Notes: generated by a model from the sequence alone, not told the origin. Shown: positions 1 to 8,524, counted from the first letter of the stretch. The stretch is 64,000 nucleotides of DNA from an uncultured Paracoccaceae bacterium (GCA_947493745.1 CANLSM010000008.1:1-64000); one strand, 5' to 3'. Numbers and translations are program-made.

Positions 1-70
1 CTCAGTGGTGACGATGGGCAACAAACACTCTCTTAGCAAATAACCCTATTGGGTCCCATAGGCGCTGACG

Positions 71-235
71 TCAGACATGGCAATGCCCGTCACCAAAGAC
101 CGTCTCCAGTTCCCAAAGACCACTCTCGGGGTTCCAGCAGGCCCAGGCATCGCGCGCGATCCGCTTCGAGCCACAGGCCTGACAACACGGCACCGCCCCC
201 ACATCTTCCTCAACATTCCCTTGCAATATTCCCAT
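71..235 (-). CDS. Small zinc-ribbon-like protein, possibly C-terminally truncated
   Basis: A 54-residue ORF starts at an ATG preceded by a good ribosome-binding site (GGAG about seven bases upstream). It has a CxxC knuckle (CQAC, residues 18-21) followed by a segment rich in Trp and acidic residues (RDAWACWNPESGLWELE), and it ends GHCHV. From memory, similar small proteins with two CxxC knuckles occur on alphaproteobacterial accessory elements, but I cannot name a family. The second knuckle here is incomplete, with only Cys-x-Val before the stop, so the gene may be truncated. It lies upstream of and opposite to nothing recognisable. The function is unknown; reality of the gene rests on the RBS and the Cys pattern. 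Confidence 0.4.
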   Translation of the reverse strand: MGILQGNVEEDVGAVPCCQACGSKRIARDAWACWNPESGLWELETVFGDGHCHV

Positions 236-642
236 GACACATCTCCTTTCGATGGAGCACGCAGGAAAAAGTCCCACACGCTCCACGAAGGGCGATGTTG
301 ATGGGTGATACGTCAAAGGCCGGGGCAAACATTGCACACGCTCTACATCCGTCAGCGCCGGGCCATTTTCTTCCCAGATCGGATGTTCTTCGCCGCAAGT
401 CATAGGAAGGCCATCCCACAGTTCACGCGAAGCCTGTCAGATAACTTGGTCCGAGTGAGCAGCGACCAGGTGATGAGGAAGACTATCCGACAAGTCTGTA
501 GTGAGGACGACCAACGGCTTCGGGTTGTCGAGAGCAGGTTTGGATCAAATGCCGATCCAACTTGGCCAGTGTTCTAGGTGGCAAGAAGAGATTAAAGGGA
601 GACTAACCACACCGCCAAACTCATCTAACTTTTTGATTTTCC
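236..642. other. No recognisable gene
   Basis: Short ORFs exist in several frames, but none has a convincing ribosome-binding site, typical codon use or a recognisable motif. I see no repeat or RNA gene here. The ccmA and ccmB genes that often precede ccmC are absent from this stretch. Confidence 0.5.
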
Positions 643-719
643 TGGTAGCGGAGGAGGGACTTGAACCCCCGACACGCGGATTATGATTCCGCTGCTCTAA
701 CCACCTGAGCTACTCCGCC
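643..719 (-). tRNA. tRNA-Met (anticodon CAT)
   Basis: The minus strand folds into a complete cloverleaf of 77 nt including an encoded CCA end. The acceptor stem GGCGGAG pairs with CTCCGCT (one G-U), the D arm is GCTCAGGTGGTTAGAGC, the anticodon stem is GCGGA/TCCGC with loop ATCATAA, and the T arm contains GGTTCAAGTCC. The CAT anticodon fits elongator Met. A lysidine-modified Ile2 tRNA also carries CAT, so the charging identity is an inference from overall resemblance to alphaproteobacterial elongator tRNA-Met. Confidence 0.93.
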
Positions 720-836
720 AACAGGCGTGTTTCTTACGGACAGAGCCCAATGTCGTCAAGCGGTCAAATCCAACAAACGCACCTGTGACATGCCTGCCCA
801 TTGCGTGCGCCTCGATCGGGGGCTACGTAGTCGGCC

Positions 837-1562
837 ATGTCTCTTTGGCGATACGCAAATCCGGCAGAATTCATGCGCCTTTCGGGGAAGGTGTTGATGC
901 CGCTTGCGGTGCTTACGGGGCTTTGCCTGGGCATCGGTCTGGTCTGGGGATTTTTTCTGACGCCCGATGACTACAAGCAGGGCTCCACGGTCAAGATCCT
1001 ATATATTCACGTGCCCTCGGCACTGATGGCGATCAATGGCTGGATCATGATGCTGATTGCGTCCCTGATCTGGTTTGTGAGGCGCCACCATGTCTCGGCA
1101 TTGGCGGCGCGCGCAGCGGCCCCGGTCGGCGCGGTGATGACCCTGATCGCCCTTCTGACCGGTGCGATCTGGGGTCAGCCGATGTGGGGAACATATTGGG
1201 AATGGGACCCGCGCCTGACGTCCTTCATGATCCTCTTTGTGTTCTATCTGGGCTACATGGCGCTGTGGGAGGCGATCGACGACCCCGACAAGGCGGCAGA
1301 CCTGACGGCGATCCTCTGCATGGTCGGATCGGTCTTTGCACTGATGTCGCGCTATGCGGTGCTGATCTGGAACCAGGGACTGCATCAGGGCGCATCGCTG
1401 TCGCTCGACAAGGAAGAGAACGTGGCGGATGTGTTCTACTTTCCACTGCTTGTCTCCATCGCGGGCTTTGTGCTCCTGTTCATCCTTCTTGTCCTGATCC
1501 GCACCCGCACCGAGGTGCGCGCCCGCAGGCTTCACGCGCTCATGCAACGGGAGATCGCATGA
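837..1562 (+). CDS. ccmC: Heme exporter/heme-handling protein CcmC
   Basis: Integral inner-membrane protein of cytochrome c maturation system I, which presents heme on its periplasmic face and passes it to CcmE. The 241-residue length and six hydrophobic segments fit the family. The tryptophan-rich WWD signature is visible as WGTYWEWDPR (residues 117-126). The two histidines that flank it and act as heme ligands in the family are present at about H58 and H183. Its stop overlaps the ccmD start, and ccmG follows, so the three genes form a tight operon. The genes ccmA and ccmB are not immediately upstream; a tRNA gene on the other strand lies there instead. The RBS of ccmC is weak. Confidence 0.95.
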   Translation: MSLWRYANPAEFMRLSGKVLMPLAVLTGLCLGIGLVWGFFLTPDDYKQGSTVKILYIHVPSALMAINGWIMMLIASLIWFVRRHHVSALAARAAAPVGAVMTLIALLTGAIWGQPMWGTYWEWDPRLTSFMILFVFYLGYMALWEAIDDPDKAADLTAILCMVGSVFALMSRYAVLIWNQGLHQGASLSLDKEENVADVFYFPLLVSIAGFVLLFILLVLIRTRTEVRARRLHALMQREIA

Positions 1563-1708
1563 TGCCGGATCTGGGGGCCTATGCAGGGCCTGTTCTGATG
1601 GCCTATGCGGTGACGCTGCTTCTGCTCGGCGGTCTTTTGCTGCGGACCCTGCAACGCGCCCGAAAGGTGCGCACAGCGCTGGAAAAACTGGAGCGGCGCG
1701 ATGGCTGA
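1559..1708 (+). CDS. ccmD: Heme exporter accessory protein CcmD
   Basis: A 49-residue protein with one N-terminal membrane span (about residues 9-24, AGPVLMAYAVTLLLLGGLLL) followed by a basic tail (RTLQRARKVRTALEKLERR). This is the typical shape of CcmD, which stabilises the CcmC-CcmE-heme complex. Two adjacent ATG codons (1559 and 1562) overlap the ccmC stop, and the 3' end overlaps the ccmG start by eight bases. Identification rests on size, topology and position between ccmC and ccmG, since CcmD sequences are poorly conserved. Confidence 0.85.
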   Translation: MMPDLGAYAGPVLMAYAVTLLLLGGLLLRTLQRARKVRTALEKLERRDG

Positions 1709-2246
1709 ACGCAGTTTCAACTGGCTCATTCTGGCACCGGCTGTGCTCTTCGCGGTGCTGGCGACCGGATTTTATGCCGGGATGCAGCGTGAAAACCCCA
1801 ATGAACTGCCAAGTGCGCTTGAAAACCAGAACGCGCCGAGCCTCGACCTGCCGCCACTTTACGACACGGCGCAGCCGCCCCTTGACGAGGAACTGCGGTC
1901 CGATGGGGTGAAACTGGTGAATTTCTGGGCCAGTTGGTGCGGTCCATGCCGGGCGGAACACCCCACGCTCACCGCCCTGTCGGAAGGCGGCCTGCCGGTC
2001 TTCGGGATAAACTACAAGGACAAGAACACCGACGCTCAGGCTTTTCTGGAGGAGTTGGGCGATCCCTTCACCCGCATCGGCGTTGATGCAACCGGGCGCA
2101 CCGCAATCGATTGGGGGGTCTACGGGGTGCCGGAGACCTTTGTGATCGACGGTGAGGGCCGTATTCTCGCCCGCTATCCCGGGCCTCTGACGGCCCGGGT
2201 CTGGGAGGAAAGGCTGAAACCGGTGGTCGAGGCAGCAGGCGACTAG
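1701..2246 (+). CDS. ccmG: Thiol:disulfide interchange protein CcmG/DsbE
   Basis: Membrane-anchored periplasmic thioredoxin-like reductase that keeps apocytochrome c cysteines reduced for heme ligation. The 181-residue protein has one N-terminal span (about residues 8-26) and a thioredoxin fold with the active site WCGPC (C80 and C83). A cis-proline loop is visible in GVYGVPETF. An acidic GINYKDKN segment is typical of the family. It overlaps ccmD and closes the ccmCDG operon; its stop is 20 bases from the stop of the convergent gene that follows. Confidence 0.95.
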   Translation: MAERSFNWLILAPAVLFAVLATGFYAGMQRENPNELPSALENQNAPSLDLPPLYDTAQPPLDEELRSDGVKLVNFWASWCGPCRAEHPTLTALSEGGLPVFGINYKDKNTDAQAFLEELGDPFTRIGVDATGRTAIDWGVYGVPETFVIDGEGRILARYPGPLTARVWEERLKPVVEAAGD

Positions 2247-2266
2247 CCCCTGCCCCTTCAGGCCGA

Positions 2267-2677
2267 TCAATCGTCATCGTCACGATCACGCCAGCGATTG
2301 CCGGTGCGGTGCCCGGTGTCATAGCCGCGACGTTCCAGGCAGCGATTGTCGTAATAGGTAAGCCAGCCCTGGCGGGTCCATTTCCGGCGCAGGCACTGCC
2401 TTGGAGGGGTGTGGTTCTGAACCCGGTCCCTGCGACGGTCAAGACAGCGCTGGTCCTTATAGGTCACCCAGCGCCCGTTCCGCCAGCGCTGGCGCAGGCA
2501 TCTCCGGTCTGCTCTACTGCTTTCCTGCCCCGCGCGGCGGCTCTCGCGTAGAGATTGCTGCTGCGACAATTGCTGAAGCAACCATCCAACGTGATTCTCG
2601 TTTGCTGCATGAGCGGTGGTGCCGCTTCCGAATGCCAGTCCTGCAGCAACCAGGCCCATCATCAGTTGACGTTTCAT
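2267..2677 (-). CDS. Secreted Arg-rich protein with two Cys-framed repeats
   Basis: The 136-residue protein starts at MKRQLMM, chosen because a GGGAGAC purine run lies upstream. An upstream in-frame start would add 12 residues without an RBS. A signal peptide ending near TAHA-A (residues 1-25) is clear. The mature protein is very basic and contains two related modules, each a pair of cysteines 18 residues apart (C60-C78 and C95-C113), with the shared pattern CLRxxWxxxxWxTYxDxRCLxRR. The tail ends in DDDD. I do not recognise a family. The Cys spacing suggests one disulfide per module in the periplasm; this is inference. Confidence 0.7.
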   Translation of the reverse strand: MKRQLMMGLVAAGLAFGSGTTAHAANENHVGWLLQQLSQQQSLRESRRAGQESSRADRRCLRQRWRNGRWVTYKDQRCLDRRRDRVQNHTPPRQCLRRKWTRQGWLTYYDNRCLERRGYDTGHRTGNRWRDRDDDD

Positions 2678-2848
2678 GGAGCCGTCTCCCTTTCTCCTTG
2701 CTCGGCCCCCCACGAACAGAGACCGCTACGGCCCAAAGCTGCGCGCCCCTCTGTCGTCAAACAATATCGGGCACCTGTTATCCGATAACAGCCGCCTCGC
2801 AGGCCGGTTGTTATTGAATGACCGCCACGCTTCGCGCATCTTTGCCCC

Positions 2849-3139
2849 ATGACCTATCGAGCGATCCTATTCGCCGTCCTGTTTGGGATTGGCGCATCCG
2901 GTGCGCAGGCCGCCTGCTATGCTGATTACAAGGCCAAGCAGGATGGTCCGCTGAAGTTGCACTATGGTGTGGCCAAGTTGCCAAACAGTGCCTGTGGCGA
3001 TCGAAAGGCGGCCGAAACTGTCCTCGCCGGCCGCCTTTCAAACGCAGGTTGGACATTGTTGCGCGTCGTGTCCATGTTTGACGAAAGCGGATTGGACAAG
3101 AGACGCGAAAGTGCAGGACGATTCTACCTCAAATACTGA
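2849..3139 (+). CDS. Small secreted protein, hypothetical
   Basis: A 96-residue protein with a signal peptide ending at about AQA-A (residues 1-22) and two cysteines in the mature part (C23 directly after the cleavage site and C49). The mature region is about 74 residues (YADYKAKQDGPLKLHYGVAKLP...). Similar short secreted proteins exist in Rhodobacteraceae as far as I recall, without assigned function. It runs into the next gene: a possible GTG start of that gene lies within its 3' end, so the two may be co-transcribed. Confidence 0.65.
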   Translation: MTYRAILFAVLFGIGASGAQAACYADYKAKQDGPLKLHYGVAKLPNSACGDRKAAETVLAGRLSNAGWTLLRVVSMFDESGLDKRRESAGRFYLKY

Positions 3140-3146
3140 CCTGCGC

Positions 3147-3818
3147 ATGCGACCGCAAAGCGGGATCGTCTGGGCCGGGATTATCGCCGTTGTCGCCATT
3201 CTCGCAGCGGTTGCCATCGTCCTGATCGTCCGGCTGCCCGACGCCAATGCCTTCAACGCCCGTGTCGAGCAGCTTTTCGTCCAGAACGACGACCTGACCT
3301 CGAACGCCGAGATCAAGCTGCTGGAAATCCTTGCGCAGTCGGGCACCGCCTTTGCCGATACGCTGGCCACTTACCGGTTCGTGATTTTCGTACTGCTGGT
3401 CTTTGCGGTCGCGATGCTGATCTCGGCCATTGTCTTTCTGATCACGCTTGTGACGCTGAACCACCGCATGTCGGAGGTTGAGCGCTCGGGCATCCATGTG
3501 CATTCGCTGATCCTCAACCGCGAGGAGCGCAAGGTCTATCTCAACTCCATGAGCTTCGAGATATCGGAAGCCGCCATCGAGACCCTCTCGGTGCTTTGCG
3601 AGGCCCGCGTGGACGGCGATGTCCTCTCGGGCGCGGAGATCGAGGCCATCGTCTCGGGCCGCGATGCCGCCGATTGCGACGAGGCCGCAGGCGCCACCCG
3701 CATCAAACGCCTGCGCGATGCACTCGGCAACCAGATGGTGTCCGAACTTCTGGTGCGCAATATCAGCCGCAAGGGGTACGTTCTGGCAATCAACCCGGTC
3801 GCGATACGGATGGTGTGA
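3147..3818 (+). CDS. Membrane-anchored protein with C-terminal winged-helix domain
   Basis: A 223-residue protein with two membrane spans (about residues 8-29 and 77-103) separated by about 45 residues predicted to lie in the periplasm. A cytosolic C-terminal domain follows (about 115-215). That domain resembles the OmpR/PhoB-type winged helix: IHVHSLILNREERKVYLNSM fits the N-terminal beta sheet, and the end RIKRLRDALG...LLVRNISRKGYVL fits the recognition helix and wing. Membrane-bound regulators of the ToxR/CadC type have this domain at the N-terminus, so the order is inverted here. A GTG at 3111, inside the preceding gene, is an alternative start. Targets are unknown. Confidence 0.7.
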   Translation: MRPQSGIVWAGIIAVVAILAAVAIVLIVRLPDANAFNARVEQLFVQNDDLTSNAEIKLLEILAQSGTAFADTLATYRFVIFVLLVFAVAMLISAIVFLITLVTLNHRMSEVERSGIHVHSLILNREERKVYLNSMSFEISEAAIETLSVLCEARVDGDVLSGAEIEAIVSGRDAADCDEAAGATRIKRLRDALGNQMVSELLVRNISRKGYVLAINPVAIRMV

Positions 3819-3987
3819 GTTGGTGTGTCTGCACCCGGCACATAAAATCGAGACCAGCTCACTGTAATGTTTGGCAAGGTCCTGTATGAGCCCCATACCT
3901 CCCAAAGTTCTGCGCCGTGGCGAAAGGCAGCTATCTGAGGCACGGCACACGATTGTTTCCGGGTCCTAAGCGCATCGGTTTCAGAAA

Positions 3988-5181
3988 CTAAAGATACTTA
4001 TCGCCCATTTCATCGCAGTGCTCACGAACGCGCTCTATCCAGATGTCAAACCAAACCCATGAAGCCTTATAGTCTCCGGTCTTTCCGTAGGGCGTACCTT
4101 CCCGCTTGGCATTCAAACTCTGCCAGAGCTTTGTATGATCGCCTAACGTGAAGTTTGGATAACCATTGGCGTTAATCACGGCTACGACTTGTGTTGCTGT
4201 ATGTCGCGCTTTGTCCACTTCTTTCAGATGCACCTCGTTTACAGCGTTCGCTTCATCCGACCCAACTTTAAAGAATTTGATCGCAGCGTCGGCAGCACTT
4301 TCTCTCTGCTTCGTGATCGGCACAAACGCGACCCGATAGCGATATGCTGGATCACCATATTCTTCCGGTGAAAGTTCGTTTTCAAACGCATCGATTGATG
4401 CTTCCAGATTAGCGGGTAGAGAAGATGCCTTTTTCAAAGCTGAGCGCTGACCAGAATCAAAAGTCGCGAACTGAAGCGCGATGGGTAGGCGCTTTTCCAA
4501 TCCGAACTGTGCCCCAAACCAGCCCTTAAGAGCTTCATTGAAGTTTAGGCAAGCTGCTTGAAGTTTGGCACTGAGTTGATCATCGATGCGGGTTGTAGAT
4601 CTGTGTTCGATCTCATGCCGGATCTTCAACAGGAATTCCAAGTTGCGTTTTGCTCCTGACGAAACAGGCGATTTCTCGTGTCTCAAACAAGCGCCTAACT
4701 CTAAGTACTTATCTGCGCCATCTGGCGTCGTTTGAACCTGGCCTTTTTTTATGTGCCGGTATTCGACGCCTTCGCGCTTGAACCAGGCGTGCAAAAGATA
4801 CGTCCAAGCTATTATTGTTGTGACAGTGAAGAGTTCACTTCTGAACGTGAGGCCGGCACCATTGAAGGTGTGAACAGCGGCTATCATGGCTTCTCTAGCC
4901 TTGATGAGTAGTTCGTCACCTTGTGCGCTGAGACCAGTTTCAGGGTCTAGATTCGGCCATGAAGTTAGAAAATGTGAGAGATCATCCGACGAAGCAGTGG
5001 GTACATTCCGATGCCGCCGCTCTTCACGAATGTCAGCGATGCGGGCGTGATTGATCGTGCGCATGGGCCGGGTGAAATAGGATTGAATGTCTTGATCGTT
5101 GTAGTCGCCCGTTGCGATCATCGCTTTGACGATGCTAATTTCCCAACGTTCTAATTTGTTTCCACGTCTTCTCTTTACCAT
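3988..5181 (-). CDS. DUF3644-type protein with HTH and HEPN-like motif
   Basis: About 397 residues from MVKRRRGNK; an in-frame ATG six codons upstream (5199) is possible, and neither start has a clear RBS. Residues about 8-52 look like a helix-turn-helix (LERWEISIVKAM...YNDQDIQSYFTRPMRTINHARIADI). The middle region resembles DUF3644 (WTYLLHAWFKREGVEYRHI, ELGACLRHEKSPVSSGAKRNL). Within it, R188-HEIE-H193 matches the R-x4-H signature of HEPN ribonucleases. The gene is visibly richer in A+T than its neighbours and is flanked by gene-poor DNA, suggesting transfer. DUF3644 proteins are often seen in variable or defence-related loci; a role in defence is inference. Confidence 0.75.
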   Translation of the reverse strand: MVKRRRGNKLERWEISIVKAMIATGDYNDQDIQSYFTRPMRTINHARIADIREERRHRNVPTASSDDLSHFLTSWPNLDPETGLSAQGDELLIKAREAMIAAVHTFNGAGLTFRSELFTVTTIIAWTYLLHAWFKREGVEYRHIKKGQVQTTPDGADKYLELGACLRHEKSPVSSGAKRNLEFLLKIRHEIEHRSTTRIDDQLSAKLQAACLNFNEALKGWFGAQFGLEKRLPIALQFATFDSGQRSALKKASSLPANLEASIDAFENELSPEEYGDPAYRYRVAFVPITKQRESAADAAIKFFKVGSDEANAVNEVHLKEVDKARHTATQVVAVINANGYPNFTLGDHTKLWQSLNAKREGTPYGKTGDYKASWVWFDIWIERVREHCDEMGDKYL

Positions 5182-5464
5182 GCTGATAGCTTGGCACATT
5201 CAATTTGGCGTGAGAAGCAAACTTCGGATGATGCACGAAAGCGGCCATTGTAATTCAGGGTTTGAACGGCAGGTTTGTCCGCAGAGCGGACCTCTGACAG
5301 GATTAGCTTCAGGTATGGCCGAAAATTCACTCGCTACGCAGAATTTTTTGAGGCAGCAAATCCCTGAATTGAGTCAAGCGGCACAAAAACTCTGAAACAA
5401 CCGCACCCAGTCAACTCAGGTGTTCACGGCCACAGGCTTTTCAAACTCTCGGTGGCTCACCATA

Positions 5465-6373
5465 TCACCCCTCCAGAACCCCCACCAACTCCCGCCATTC
5501 CCGGGCGCTGAGGCCGCAATTCTCGGCGGTTACCTCCTCGCCCTTCACCATCCGGCGCACCGCATCAATCCCCTTTGACGAAAGTTGTACACTGCCGAGC
5601 CGGTAGTCCTCGAAGGCGGCATAGGCGAGCGGGACCCAGTCGCGGATGATCTCGCAGATGGTGTCGGCGTAGACGCGGATCTCGTATTGGGCGTGGGGGT
5701 CGGCGCGCAGGCGCAGGAAATGGAAGAGGTTGTGCAGGTCGATCTTCCAGTACCATTGGGTATAGACATTGGCGGGCAGGTTCATGCGGGCGAGCTCGCG
5801 GGCGAGGCCCTCCTGCCCCTCCTGGCTCAGCATCTGCTCGTAATGATCATAGGCCCGGCCTGCGTCAGACTTGAGCATGTCGAGCACGCGGGCGGCCTCT
5901 TCGCCCTGCAGCATCTCTCCGCGTCCCTGATTGTTCACAGCCGACTGGGCGGCGAGATGTTCGGGCGCGGGGATGTAGAACTCGCGGTCTAGGATCGAAT
6001 AGCGCGCGGAATACTCGTTCACATTCGCGGTCCGGTGGCGGATCCACTGGCGTGCGACAAAGACCGGCAGTTTCACATGCAGCTTGATCTCGCACATCTC
6101 GAACGGGGTCGAATGCCAGTGCCGCATCAGGTAGTTGATGAGCCCCGCATCATTGGAGGTGTGCTTGGTTCCGGCCCCGTAGCTGACGCGCGCCGCCTGC
6201 ACGATCGCGCCATCATCGCCCATGTAGTCGATGACCCGCACCAGCCCGTGGTCGAGCACCGGATGCGCCTTGTAGAGATGCGCCTCCATCCCCGGCACGG
6301 TAGCACGCAGGGTCTGCGCCTGCTGTGACCGCTGGGCGTCGATTTCTGCCTGTTGTTCCGGGGTGATGGGCAT
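5465..6373 (-). CDS. thyX: FAD-dependent thymidylate synthase ThyX
   Basis: Makes dTMP from dUMP with methylenetetrahydrofolate as carbon donor, using FAD and NADPH. The 302-residue protein contains the ThyX signature at residues 112-126 ([15 protein letters not shown]), with Asn at the position that is Ser in the canonical motif. Other conserved segments include [18 protein letters not shown] and AQYEIR. The start at MPITPEQQ was chosen for the AGGAG about eight bases upstream; the longer reading frame has no RBS. It is divergent from the glyoxalase gene, with about 70 bases between the starts. Confidence 0.96.
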   Translation of the reverse strand: MPITPEQQAEIDAQRSQQAQTLRATVPGMEAHLYKAHPVLDHGLVRVIDYMGDDGAIVQAARVSYGAGTKHTSNDAGLINYLMRHWHSTPFEMCEIKLHVKLPVFVARQWIRHRTANVNEYSARYSILDREFYIPAPEHLAAQSAVNNQGRGEMLQGEEAARVLDMLKSDAGRAYDHYEQMLSQEGQEGLARELARMNLPANVYTQWYWKIDLHNLFHFLRLRADPHAQYEIRVYADTICEIIRDWVPLAYAAFEDYRLGSVQLSSKGIDAVRRMVKGEEVTAENCGLSAREWRELVGVLEG

Positions 6374-6442
6374 AGAATGGCTCCTGATGGCGCGGGAATC
6401 GGGCTGACTAGATATAGATGTATATGACAGAGGGGCTACAAG

Positions 6443-6871
6443 ATGAAGATAGAATATCTCCATACCATGGTGCGTGTGAAGGACCTGGAGGCCTCGATCG
6501 CCTTCTACAAGCTGCTGGGGCTGGAGGAGACGCGCCGCCATGAGAGCGAGGGCGGACGCTTCACGCTGGTGTTCATGTCACCACCCGGTCAGGAGAATGC
6601 GGCCGTGGAGCTGACCTATAACTGGGATGGCGATGAGGGGCTGCCGTCCGACAGCCGTCATTTCGGTCATCTGGCGTATCGCGTGGACGATATCTACGGG
6701 CTTTGTCAGCATCTGATGGACAATGGCGTGACGATCAACCGGCCGCCGCGCGACGGGCATATGGCGTTCGTGCGCTCGCCCGACAATGTCTCGGTGGAGC
6801 TGTTGCAGCGCGGCGATGCGCTTGCGCCCGCCGAGCCGTGGTCGAGCATGGAGAACACAGGCCACTGGTGA
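6443..6871 (+). CDS. gloA: Lactoylglutathione lyase (glyoxalase I)
   Basis: Isomerises the methylglyoxal-glutathione hemithioacetal to S-lactoylglutathione in the cytosol. The 142-residue protein has two VOC-fold modules, with the expected metal ligands H7 (EYLHTMVRV), E56 (AVELTYNW), H76 (FGHLAYRV) and E119 (VSVELLQ). The sequence YNWDG after the second ligand is typical of bacterial nickel-type glyoxalase I. It shares a short divergent promoter region with thyX and ends at the stop of the convergent flavoprotein gene. Confidence 0.93.
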   Translation: MKIEYLHTMVRVKDLEASIAFYKLLGLEETRRHESEGGRFTLVFMSPPGQENAAVELTYNWDGDEGLPSDSRHFGHLAYRVDDIYGLCQHLMDNGVTINRPPRDGHMAFVRSPDNVSVELLQRGDALAPAEPWSSMENTGHW

Positions 6872-8524
6872 TCAGACCGAGCGCCCGGCAATCCGGCCCG
6901 AGAACAGGCAACCGCCCAGAAACGTGCCTTCCAGCGCGTTGTACCCGTGATACCCGCCGCCGCCGAAGCCTGCGACTTCTCCGGCGGCGAAAAGGCCGGG
7001 GATCGGCTTGCCGTCCGCATTCAGCACCCGGGCCTGAAGATCGGTGTGCAGCCCGCCCAGCGACTTGCGGGTCAGGATGTTGAGGCGTACCGCGATCAGC
7101 GGGCCGTTGGCGGGGTCAAGGATCCTGTGCGGTTTGGCGGTGCGGATCAGACGGTCGCCGCGATAGGCGCGCGCGCCACGAATGGCGATCACCTGGGCAT
7201 CCTTGGCAAAAGGATTGTCGATCTGGCTGTCGCGCGCCTCAATCTGGGCGCGGATATGGGCTGCATCGAGCGGGACCTCCGTCAGGGCGTTCATGCCCTC
7301 GACCAACGCCTCAAGATCATCGCGCACGACGAAATCGGCCCCATGGGTCTTGAAGGCCTCGACCGCCTCGGTCGCCCCCTTGCCGAGTCGCGATTTCAGC
7401 ACATCGCGCCATTTGGCCGAGGTCAGGTCCGGGTTCTGCTCGGAGCCCGACAGCGCAAATTCCTTCTCGATGATCTTCTGCGTAAGGATGAACCAGCTGT
7501 GGGAATGCCCGGTCGAAAGGATGCGCTTGAGTGTCGAGAGCGTGTCGAAACCGGGCAGGCAGGGGGTCTCCATCCGGTCGCCATTGGCATCGAACCACAT
7601 CGAGCTTGGCCCCGGCAGGATACGGATCCCATGATTGGGCCAGATCGGGTCCCAGTTGTGAACGCCCTCGCAATAGTGCCACATCCGGTCGCCATTGATG
7701 GTGACGGCCCCTGCCCGCTCGGCGGCGATCTGCATCTGTCCATCGACATAATCCGGCACGCCCGAGACCATGTGGTCGGGCGCCTGCCCCAGACGCGCAT
7801 TCGGCCAGTGATGCCGGACCAGATCATGATTGCCGCCGATGCCGCCGCTGGTCACGATGACCGCGCCTGCCTCGATCTCGAACTCTCCGGCAATCTCGCG
7901 GCTGGTGCTTTGTCCCCGCGGCTGATCGGCGGGCGCCAGAATATCGCCCCTGACACCTGCGGCCCTGTCCTCGTCCATCATCAGCCCGGTCACCCGGTGC
8001 CGGAACCCGAATTTCAGCTTTCCCGATGCGGCGGCCTTGAGAACCATCCGCTCGAAAGGCGCGACAACGCCGGGGCCTGTCCCCCAGGTCAGATGAAAGC
8101 GCGGGACGGAGTTGCCATGGCCACCCGCCATCGCCCCGCCGCGCTCAGCCCAGCCCACCACGGGGAACCAGCGCAGGCCGATCTGATGCAGCCAGGCGCG
8201 CATCTCGCCACCGGCAAAGTCGAGAAAGGCATCCGCCCAGGCACGCGGGTTGGCGTCCTCACGCCGGTCGAACTGCGCCGAGCCGTACCAGTCCTGCCGC
8301 GCCAGATCCGGTGTGTCGCGAATGCCCATGCGCCGCTGCTCGGGCGTGTTGACAATGAACAGTCCGCCGAGCGACCAGAAGGCCTGCCCGCCGAGTGACT
8401 GCTCGCCCTCCTGATCGAGGAGCAGAACCGAGCGGCCCCGCGCGACCGCTTCACTGGCGGCAACCAGACCGGCAAGACCGGCACCGACCACCACGACATC
8501 ATAGCTTTGCAAGTTCAAGACCAT
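6872..8524 (-). CDS. FAD-binding dehydrogenase (fumarate reductase/KstD-like flavoprotein)
   Basis: A 550-residue flavoprotein. The N-terminal dinucleotide fold is clear (VVVVGAGLAGLVAASEA, residues 10-26). The sequences LGGQAFWSLGG and IVTSGGIGGN, and the C-terminal FAD loop FAAGEVAGFGGGGYHGYNALEGTFLGGC, place it in the succinate dehydrogenase/fumarate reductase flavoprotein superfamily, near the ketosteroid dehydrogenase-like FAD-binding dehydrogenases. The substrate cannot be read from the sequence. No secretion signal is apparent. It stands alone, convergent with gloA and divergent from the DUF1194 cluster. Confidence 0.85.
   Translation of the reverse strand: MVLNLQSYDVVVVGAGLAGLVAASEAVARGRSVLLLDQEGEQSLGGQAFWSLGGLFIVNTPEQRRMGIRDTPDLARQDWYGSAQFDRREDANPRAWADAFLDFAGGEMRAWLHQIGLRWFPVVGWAERGGAMAGGHGNSVPRFHLTWGTGPGVVAPFERMVLKAAASGKLKFGFRHRVTGLMMDEDRAAGVRGDILAPADQPRGQSTSREIAGEFEIEAGAVIVTSGGIGGNHDLVRHHWPNARLGQAPDHMVSGVPDYVDGQMQIAAERAGAVTINGDRMWHYCEGVHNWDPIWPNHGIRILPGPSSMWFDANGDRMETPCLPGFDTLSTLKRILSTGHSHSWFILTQKIIEKEFALSGSEQNPDLTSAKWRDVLKSRLGKGATEAVEAFKTHGADFVVRDDLEALVEGMNALTEVPLDAAHIRAQIEARDSQIDNPFAKDAQVIAIRGARAYRGDRLIRTAKPHRILDPANGPLIAVRLNILTRKSLGGLHTDLQARVLNADGKPIPGLFAAGEVAGFGGGGYHGYNALEGTFLGGCLFSGRIAGRSV

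Noticed and set aside
999-2270. A 423-residue minus-strand ORF antisense to ccmC-ccmG
   Set aside because: It is a shadow of the well-supported ccm genes, with no RBS or recognisable domain; long antisense ORFs are expected at this GC content.
5126-5395. An 89-residue ORF near the DUF3644 gene start
   Set aside because: No RBS, low-quality codon use and overlap with the 5' end of the DUF3644 gene.
6947-8398. A 483-residue plus-strand ORF over the flavoprotein gene
   Set aside because: Composition is typical of a GC-rich shadow frame, and the opposite strand carries an intact FAD-binding enzyme.
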